Shown here: positions 56,050 to 64,000 of the stretch, piece after piece | Numbering within the stretch: position 1 is the first letter of the stretch | Layout of the letters: the number at the start of each line of letters is the position of its first letter | Assembly (NCBI GenBank): GCA_012934845.2 | Contig: WNNJ02003645.1 | Location: 62,001 to 126,000 of the forward strand | DNA: 64,000 nucleotides | Source: Pomphorhynchus laevis | Lineage: Eukaryota > Acanthocephala > Palaeacanthocephala > Echinorhynchida > Pomphorhynchidae | Direction: 5' to 3' | The notes under the pieces: model-generated | What the model was told of the DNA's origin: nothing | Database searches by the model: none | Seen by the model: the letters and a program-made list of their open reading frames with translations, nothing else | Position numbers and translations under genes: made by a program

Positions 56050-56150
56050 ACCCTGACTACTAACGGCCACATTGCTCAGCCGTTTTCGTTTCGCCCGCTT
56101 TGTGTCACATGTTGGTAGCCCTGGGCTCATCAGAAGGCTGACTACCAACT
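56050..56150 (-). ncRNA. Candidate type I hammerhead ribozyme, copy 2
   Basis: The minus strand has CTGATGA (56133-56127), stem II GCCC...GGGC, GAAAC (56092-56088), stem III AACGGC (56084-56079) with GCCGTT (56067-56062), and GTC followed by AGGGTG, so the cut would fall between 56055 and 56054. Stem I could pair GCCTT with AGGGT. The order stem I, CTGATGA, stem II, GAAA, stem III, GTC is type I. The loops are unusually long, so this is a candidate only. Confidence 0.6.
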
Positions 56151-56497
56151 CTTCGCCTTTTAAAATTTGACTTATCCGAGATTCGAGCTGTCGCTCTCCG
56201 TACTTGGCTTGCGCTCTTGACTGCTAGGCTACGAATCCAGGATTACCAGATTTCACACAGTATATTAAACCTTGCATCATGATTTCCAGAAACTGCATTG
56301 TCCGAGATGCTCTCTGGCATGCTTATTATAGATTGTATCGTATGAGATCATGAAGATCGATTGAAATCGGGACTGGTGATCCTTTGATGGATGTTTATTT
56401 ATGTAATGAATAGTTGCTAGATCAAACGAGATGAATTTCGCATTGAAAACCAGCTACAGAATACTTCCTTCATGATATCCAATTCCATACACCCTTT
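56055..56497 (-). mobile_element. Hammerhead-delimited repeat unit (retrozyme/SINE-like), 443 bp
   Basis: On the minus strand the unit starts at 56497 with AGGGTGTATGGAATTGG, the same words that follow the predicted ribozyme cut at 56054. So both ends coincide with a cleavage site: the right end by sequence identity, the left end by the ribozyme itself. About 95 bases of the next unit (56054-55966) repeat the first part (56497-56405), with a few changes. Within the unit lie tRNA-like A and B boxes and, 30 or so bases later, the ribozyme. It has no coding capacity. Confidence 0.55.
56179..56231 (-). promoter_or_regulatory. tRNA-like Pol III boxes (A and B)
   Basis: On the minus strand TAGCCTAGCAG (56231-56221) fits the A-box consensus at about ten of eleven positions. 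AGCTCGAATCT (56189-56179) fits the B box at about eight of eleven. Their spacing of 31 nt is tRNA-like. No cloverleaf with a proper anticodon arm is evident. This could be a SINE head. Confidence 0.45.
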
Positions 56498-56514
56498 ATA
56501 TATAAAGGGTGTAT
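56487..56514. repeat. Perfect 28-bp palindrome at the end of the hammerhead unit
   Basis: ATACACCCTTTATA is followed by its exact reverse complement. The left part is the unit's 5' end on the minus strand and the right part is an inverted copy of it, so the end looks folded back. Confidence 0.85.
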
Positions 56515-57130
56515 AGAATTACACCCTTTATAAATATAAAAAGTTTGTATATATAACGGGTATATATATTTAATTGAATGGTCTATGTATCCTCCTACAT
56601 TACTTTTTATTTGTTATCATATACATAATTTATATCAAAATCACACATTAAATAAGTCGAACGCGTTACTCATATCAATATGGATATTTTCTTTTCGTAT
56701 TGCAATTGAATCTGATGAAATCACTAATAAAATAATACACTTTTTAATATAAAAGTTAAGTATTTTTCTTAAAGTATTATAAAATTATGAATGAAAAAGT
56801 ATATAAAAGTGAGATATTTGAAATATTTGAAAGGTATTGCTGTTTAGGTCATCGATAAGCATACATGCGTCCGTCGGAATAAATGAACAAGCTCAATCTT
56901 AATAATGTTATGACACGCGATTAGGAAAATGAAAGAAATAAAAGATATTTTTAAAGAATTATTTTCTGTTTAAAATAAATTAAAATACTTATATCAGTGA
57001 AATTGACGATCTGTAATTGACAATCAGTAATTGACAATCTGAAATTGACGATCTGAAGTTTAATACTCGAAATTAACGATCTGAAATTGACGATCTGAAA
57101 TTGACTTTTTGAATTTGACGATTTGAAATT

Positions 57131-57861
57131 GATGACCTAAAATTAACGATCTGAAATTGATTATTTGAAATTTACGATTTGAAATTGACGATCTGAAATT
57201 GGCTTCTGAAATTGACAATTTGAAATTGATGATTTAAAATTAACGATCTGAAGTTGTCGATCTGAAATTGACAATTTGAAATTGATGATTTAAAATTAAC
57301 GATCTGAAGTTGTCGATCTGAAATAGACGATATGAAATAGACGATCTAAAATTGACGATTGTATTATGTTTATTATAATCAGAATTATAACTATTATATA
57401 TTTTAAAACAAAATTTATTTTTGATATCACGTTTGCTTTCTTTATTCTTTTTTACCTACTAATGTATTTCTATTGTTGTTCTTTTTTTTCATTATTCTGT
57501 CAGCACTTGATGTACCTGACGGTGAAAGCAACAGATTTGGAAATATTTTTTGTTTAAATAGTAATTATTACTCATTATTGCAATAAGTGAAAAGATAAAA
57601 TTGCGATGCGATGACTTTCTTATTTAATGATATGTTTTTGTAAAATTCGCTCAATGGAAATTAGTCTCAAAATGCTCATTTCTTTTTCACAATCATAAGG
57701 GATTCAAAATCGCAAACAATCAAGTCTAAACGATTGTATAAGTTTTGTAAGTTGTACATATAAGTATTATTCCTCCATCTGAAATATGTATATTAAAGTA
57801 CTTGTTTGGGAGTAAGCTTAAAGACTTATTTGTTCAGAGGGAAATATGTATTTCTTGCTAT
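57131..57861. other. Minisatellite continuation and AT-rich spacer
   Basis: 57000-57360 is the long allele of the 14-bp TTGACGATCTGAAA-type array. The rest has no recognised feature. Confidence 0.6.
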
Positions 57862-58080
57862 ATAAATTAAATCAGCTAACTGAGTCTACGTATTTAATAA
57901 AATTATAAAATAAACAAAACATAATAATGCTAAATCAAAATTTAATAATTAAATAATAAAATTAATAATTGCTTTTAGATTTTCTATAATTTATATCAAG
58001 TTAAAATAAAAAATTGAAATTTAAAATAAACGTCATTTTTATGAATTGACTAATAAATAACAGACGTTGTATCAGAATAA
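57862..58080. repeat. PLE-tail repeat, solo copy
   Basis: Same orientation as 29885-30110, over 90 percent alike by eye, ending with CAGACGTTGTATCAGAATAA. No PLE coding sequence is attached. Confidence 0.8.
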
Positions 58081-59439
58081 GATAATAAAACTATTACGTG
58101 CTATTTAATAATCGTCTCTCTTTTTTGCGTCTAATAAATGAAAGACTTGCTTATAAACTAACAAAGATGCTGATATAGCTAACAAAGCTGATGGTATTCT
58201 TAAATTTGTGTAATAAGATTTTGTAAACGTCAATAATGTTAATATTGACGTTCCATAATTGGTGTTTAATTGCATAGAATGTAATTGAATATAATTATAT
58301 AGTTATATAATTAAATAATACTTTTAGATCGATTTATTATATCATAGTAGCCTCTCTGACAGCGACTACATTATGTACAAATATACAAGTTTTTGAGTAT
58401 TTGATTTTTCCTGGACAATTTAACTATAAATATATAGCTTTTCAACCTTAATAATAAAGTTGAAATTGAGTTGTTTATACGTAATGGATAATATATCATT
58501 TTATGTAATAAATAAATAAAAAGATTATAATCAAAATAAAGCGATTGCGTTATTTATTCCCTTTCGAGTAAGTATAATTAAAGTATAAATCAAATTACTT
58601 TTCAAAATTAATACTTAAGTTGAAATTGAGTTGTTTATGTTTATTGGATAATAAATAATTTTATTAAGTTAATTTTAAATAAATTGAAAGATTTTAACCA
58701 AAATAAAGCGTTTATGTTATTTATTCTCTTTCACTTAAACATAATTTAACTATTAATCAAATAACTTTTCAACTTTAATAATAAAGTTCAAATTGAGTTA
58801 TTTATGCGTATTTGAATCGGGAAGTTTCTATATCGGGAGTCTTTGCGATATAGAAATCAGAAAGACTGAAACAACATAAACTGACTCTATATTGCTTCGA
58901 CTTTTGACTTTCATCGGTAGGAGGCTACTGTACAATTAGATTAAAGTACAGCACCCCTAAGCAGCTCAATAAATCCTTCAAGTACGTATTCATATACTAT
59001 TAATTATACTGGTGAGACTATTCATCACGAATAATCGAAGCAATAAAGTCGAAGCAATAAATCCTTCAAGTACGTATTCATATACTATTAATTATACTGG
59101 TGAGACTATTCATCACGAATAATCGAAGCAATAAAGTCGAAGCAATATAGAGTCAGTTTATGTTACCAGGACCTTACAAGTAGGATTTAAAAAGCACCTT
59201 TATCGAATTCCATAAACCAAGCTCTTCATTGCTAGTGGTAATGCAATAACAGATGACTTACTTTTCCTGCCAATGTTTATTCTGATTGAAGGAATCGGGA
59301 ACACTCAAACAACATAAACCGACTATATGCTGTTTGGACTCTAAACTGACTTTAGAATTCTAAACTGACTCTATACTGTTTTGACTCTATACTGTGTTGA
59401 CTCTATACTGACATTAATTAATGAAGACTATTGTTAATG

Positions 59440-60257
59440 TACATTGGTGTTCATGTCAAGGTTTTAGCCGTGATCAGATAATAATATTCAGTTAAAATTT
59501 AGTTATATCAACAATATTTTATTATTATTTTACATTAATAATTTTGTTTGCAGAATTACATGGTTTAATTCAATATTGATTAAATTTGAATAAATGTTGA
59601 TTCAATGTTCATTAAACAAAAACGTTGATTGCTATCGTTATCAAAATTTTCTCCATGATACCTGCGGTTTAGCACAAAAACGAATACGCATCTTCAAGGT
59701 ATCTATAGCGTATCCTCGTCGATTGAGGATACGCTATAGTTTTGATTTGCCCGGCTTGATTTTGTAATTTCATTGTTGCTGGTTAGTGTTGAAATATCGG
59801 TGATATTGTCGTCAGCGATGATTTCGTCGTCACCCAAAATGTTGACAGACAGTCTTCGATCAAACGTTGACCTTTGCAATCCCTCATCAACGCTATTTAA
59901 TTCAATGTTTAGACTTCTGTCTGAACTGCGGACGCGGCAACGATAGACTTCAGCATACATGCTGCATTGCCCCTTTGTACAGAGTGCTTAGACGCTGCAT
60001 GATAAATGAACCTGCGCGCTGGTCTGCAGTGACCCGATCAAGTATCTTTCTCAAATCTTTAAAAAGCTTGGCCGGTGACGGACCATATGCTCTAAGTGTC
60101 TGAATAGTCAACGGTTCAAATGAGTATTGAGTATGGTCAATACAATTGTACTTGTGCGTTTATAATTCCTTGGCATCTGAAAAGACACATCCTGCTCCAT
60201 CGGTGGGACGGATAACATGGCCCTTTGTTGGCGTGCTTGGACTTGTCAAGTCTCAAA
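59440..60257 (-). repeat. Repeat X, copy 4
   Basis: The minus-strand frame 59960-59703 keeps RRLSVNILGDDEIIADDNIT. Near 60.0 kb, in another frame, are LRAYGPSPAKLFKDLRKILD and SFIMQRLST. It is the duplicate of copy 3. Confidence 0.75.
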
Positions 60258-60271
60258 TATGTATAATCCAT

Positions 60272-63200
60272 AGTTACTACAGGAACAAAGAAGCATAAAT
60301 TATCCTTTATTTGATAAAAAAAATCTACATTTCGATCGCTCCTGCTGTCATCATCAGGATTACAATAAAAATGTATCACAATTTTTCTTCTTTTACCCCG
60401 TGCTTGCAACATTTCTACAAAAATACTAGCATTGATTTGCTCCGCATTTCTACTTAAAAGAAAAAGAAAATACCGAGAAACAAAACAATCATACTACAAT
60501 TTTACACACATTTGAAAACAAACAAAAGAAAAGAAAAAAAAACAGAATCATAAAACAAAAAAAAATCAAAATCATAACATAAGTTACAAAAAATACGAAT
60601 TTAATAATAAAAAAATGTAAAAGTAGAGTAATAAATTATAATTTAATCTAAACCAAAACAAAATAATAATACAATTAGAAATAAACAAACGAATTGAAAA
60701 AATTAAAATAATGTAATATTGGAATAATTAATTATAATTTTATTTAAGGTTGTAATCTGATTTATTATTAAGCATTAAATAAGGTTCTTTTTAAATATAA
60801 TACGCTTCTTGAATAATGCGAGATAACAAGGTACTTTCAAATGTTAAAATAGATGCATTTTCAAAATCAACGGAATGATTATAACTCACAAAATGCTGAG
60901 CACCAGCACTTGAATTGGTCTCTTTTCCCACATTATAATTATGTTGTTTAATACGCTTAACCAAACCTTGACCCGTTTGACCAACATATAACTGTTCGCA
61001 TACTTTAAAAGGTATTTTATAAACAATGGCGTCTTTGTTAAAATCTGGTTTACGCTTTAAAATGTTGTGAAGTTTAGGTAATTTTCTGTTAAAAATGTGC
61101 ACTTTGTTAATACAATTATTTTTTATGTTGTGTTAATAAACTTTGAAAATACAGAATTCCACTTGTTACTAACAAAAGGTATTCCTATATGGTGTATTCT
61201 TTTTCAGGACCAAAAACTTTATTTTTATGCCTAAAGATTTAAATTTAGCTTTCTTAATAGCCCAAAGCGGAAAACCACTTTTTAATAAATTATGTTTGAT
61301 TGCCTTATCTCTTTTACAAATTAAATGATAGTTAGAACAGATAAGCCTGCAACGTAGGTAATGTGACGTAGCAGCTGAAATCAGCACATTTTTAACAGAA
61401 AATTACCTAAACTTCACAACATTTTCAAGCGTAAACCAGATTTTAACAAAGGTGCCTTTGTTTATAAAATACCTTGTAAAGAATGCGAACAGTTATATGT
61501 TGGTCAAACGGGTCAAGGTTTGGTTAAGCTTTTTAAAACACATAATTATAATGTATGTAAAGGGACCAATTCTAGTGCTGTTGCTCACATTTTGTGAGTT
61601 TGAATCATTCCGTTGATTTTGAAAATGCATCTATTTTATCATTTGAAAGTAACTTGTAATCTCGCATTATTAAAGAAGCGTATTATACTAAAAAAGAACC
61701 TAATTTAATGCTTAATAATTAATCAGATTACAATCTTAAATTAAATTATAATTAATTATTCCAATATCACATTATATTAATTATTTCAATTCGTTTTTGT
61801 ATTATTATTTTGTTTTGGTTTTAAACATTTATACAAATTCTCTAAACTATATAATGAAAAGAATTATTTTATTTCTTACAAATCAATAGACAAACAAAAA
61901 TTTGTAAATTCATTGAAGGCAGTCAATAAAGCCCCAGTAAACATTATAAATTGGACTGATAAATCATTAACTATTGAACAAAGTAATATATTTGAATTAA
62001 GTCCTTACTTTATTCCACCATGTCGTGTTTGTGCACACAAACTATCTTCAAAGTTTAAAAAGACTTTTATTTTCTCAGAACACACTATTTATAATTTAGA
62101 CAATTTCCTTAATTTAAACTTTAAATTAATGAATAAATATGATGATGTTCCCAATGTCTGGAACAAAACCATCATAAGTGTTAAAATAGAATTTTATGAA
62201 GAGGGTTTGGTCGTATCCAAGGCTGATGAACAGACCAAGTTTGTTGTTTTGTTTAATGAAGAATATACTCGAAAAAAATAGTTGTATTAACAAAATGCAC
62301 ATTTTTAACAGAAAATTACATAAATTGCCATAAATTTTTTAATTAAATAATGATCTTACAGCTACTCGACAAAGCGAGTTTAATAGATTCCTACGGTAGT
62401 TGTTTTCTAAAAGAAAAATTTCTGATAAGTTTCTTAAATCTTATCTCTTAAAAAATGCTAAACCAGGATTTTTATAATTATCGCCGATAACTACAAAGTT
62501 CAACACAGTGCAAGACCAATTGTAGCTACATATTCTACTTTATCTTATAAATTTTCAGTTTATTGCTAGCACTTTTCGATTTCATATATCTGATAGTCAT
62601 TTCTCATACATTTAATACGGACATCATTTTTCTCCTTTAATCCGTGGACATAACGCTCTTGAACATTCATTGATTACAGCTGACATCACCTCCCTCTACA
62701 TTAACGTTCCGCTATCTGTTGCTATAAACATCGCAGCTGATATATTAGCTCTTAACCCACCTTGTGATATTCTTCTTAATCATGAAAATTTACATACTCT
62801 CCTCACAATGTGTACCAGTCGTTGTAATTTTATTTTTGAATCAGTAATGTGGGATTAGATCGAAGGATTGGTAATTGGCAACCCTCTTGTTCCGGTATTG
62901 TCCGAGTTATACATGCGAAATTTGGAAAATTTATTTGCGAATAGTATTGATGGATTTGTCAAGTGGTTTCGTTATGTTGACGATGTTTTTGGTTGCTCAG
63001 AATTGCCTTACACAGGATTTCCTTTTCATACGCTAAATTCTAAGGATTCTCGAATTCAATGTTGCGTTTCTTCTGAATCTAATGTGGGTATACCTTTTCT
63101 CGATGTCTTGGTAAAACTGGCTAATTCTTCTATACTTCAAACATGTGTCTATCAAAAATTTGGTACAGGACCAGATATTGTTTCGTGTACCTCAAACGTT

Positions 63201-63823
63201 CCAACTAATTGGCTGATTTTCGCTGCTATGTCACATTACCTACGTTGCAGGCTTATCTGTTCTAACTATCATTTAATTTGTGAAAGAGATAAGGCTATCA
63301 AACATAATTTTTTTAAAAAGTGGTTTTCCGCTTTGGGCTATTAAGAAAGCTAAATTTAAATCTTTAGGCATAAAAAAAAAGTTTTTGGTCCTGCAAAAGA
63401 ATACACCATATAGGAATACCTTTTGTTAGTAACAAGAGCAATTCTGTATTTTCAAAGTTTATTAACAACAACATAAAAAATAATTGTATTAACAAAGTGC
63501 ACATTTTTAACAGAAAATTACCTAAACTTAACAACAATTTTAAGCGTAAACCCGATTTTAACAAAGACGCCATTGTTTATAAAATACCTTGTAAAGAATG
63601 CGAACAGGTATATGATGGTCAAACGGGTCAAGGTTTGGTTAAGCCTATTAAAGCACCAAATTATAATGTACGTAAACCGACCATTTCTAGTGCTGGTGCT
63701 CAGCATTTTGTGAGTTTGAATCATTCCGTTGATTTTGAAAATGCATCTATTTTATCATTTGAAAGTAACTTGTTATCTCGCGTTATTCAAAAAGCGTATT
63801 TTATTAAAAAAAGAACCGAATTT
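60272..63823 (+). mobile_element. Canonical Penelope-like complex, copy 2, 3'-truncated
   Basis: Same layout as the complex at 51.4 kb. Inverted EN and RT end lie at 61387-60791 on the minus strand. A direct partial copy follows to about 61.86 kb, then a longer direct copy with the N-terminal region (61913-62281), RT first motif (62670-62858), a palm in one frame (62868-63344: NPLVPVLSELYMRNLENLFA, KWFRYVDDVFGCSELP) and the endonuclease from 63497 (HIFNRKLPKL, YDGQTGQGLVK). The palm frame is better kept than in copy 1. It is cut off at 63823 by an inverted piece of repeat X flank. Confidence 0.82.
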
Positions 63824-64000
63824 AACTGATCACGGCTAAAACCTTGCAATGAACACCAATGTACATTAACAATATTCTTCGTTAATTAATGTTAGTATAG
63901 ACTCAACACAGTATAGAGTCAAAACAGTATAGAATCAGTTTAGAACCCTAAAGTCAGTTTAAAGTCCAAACAGCATATAATCGGTTTTTGTTGTTTGATT
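63824..64000 (-). repeat. Inverted copy of the repeat X left flank
   Basis: Reverse complement of about 50413-50602 (and of 59293-59480): AACTGATCACGGCTAAAACC, then a run of AGTATAGA/TCAAAACAG words. It joins the truncated Penelope endonuclease directly. It continues beyond the window. Confidence 0.8.

Larger units (their letters stand above)
55467..57130. repeat. Block Z, copy 2 (extended)
   Basis: Matches 37684-38890 on both sides. In the middle it keeps about 390 bp that copy 1 lacks: a tRNA-like part, a unique stretch and a second partial unit (56405-56497). Confidence 0.85.
58216..63823. repeat. Segmental duplication, copy 2
   Basis: Collinear with 49462-54940. It differs by an extra stretch of about 125 bp (59035-59167), scattered substitutions concentrated in the Penelope part, and an abrupt end at 63823 inside the endonuclease. 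Confidence 0.88.

Noticed and set aside
59867-60103. Plus-strand 78-codon ORF in repeat X
   Set aside because: The minus strand carries the remnant conserved across all four copies, so the plus frame is a shadow.

Overview
The window is nuclear DNA from an animal, most likely an invertebrate. Two host genes have spliceosomal GT-AG introns of about 43-57 nt, the DNA is strongly AT-rich, and the mobile elements are animal types: CR1/Jockey-like and L2-like LINEs, a Ty3/Gypsy element, a Tc1/mariner element and Penelope-like elements of two architectures. I cannot name the species from sequence alone. An arthropod is a reasonable guess, but nothing here proves it.

Region 1-23.5 kb is a retrotransposon graveyard of moderate GC. 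A CR1-like LINE (1-123 and 4521-5447) is split by a very young Ty3/Gypsy element (124-4520, 77-bp LTRs, 5-bp target duplication). It is followed by several copies of an L2-like LINE family, here called LINE-B. One is nearly complete at 16.3-20.4 kb, with a 16-bp tandem repeat, an ORF1 with a C-rich finger, an EN-RT ORF2 and a 3' stem-loop. There are also two more degenerate CR1-like copies and one further LINE (LINE-C, 20.4-23.5 kb). A decayed, unidentified helical host-like gene lies at 10.1-11.9 kb on the minus strand.

Region 23.5-36.3 kb holds a plus-strand host gene, TRMT6 (non-catalytic subunit of the tRNA m1A58 methyltransferase). It reads through at least nine exons whose phases agree wherever adjacent exons were found. 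Its introns contain a Tc1/mariner element and a Penelope-like element of the permuted, Naiad-like type (GIY-YIG endonuclease upstream of the reverse transcriptase).

Region 44.7-48.7 kb holds a second plus-strand host gene, TSNAX (Trax, the catalytic subunit of the C3PO RNase). Its five exons join into 256 codons and keep the acidic active-site residues.

Regions 36.3-44 kb and 48.7-64 kb are a mosaic of duplicated blocks: a repeat family with a conserved ORF remnant (repeat X), a block Z, a 149-bp satellite, fold-back elements and two canonical RT-then-EN Penelope complexes inside a 5.5-kb segmental duplication. Block Z carries what looks like a hammerhead ribozyme core on the minus strand. 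In the 56-kb copy it is preceded by tRNA-like A and B boxes. A second partial copy of the repeat starts at the base where that ribozyme would cut. This is the most interesting observation in the window.
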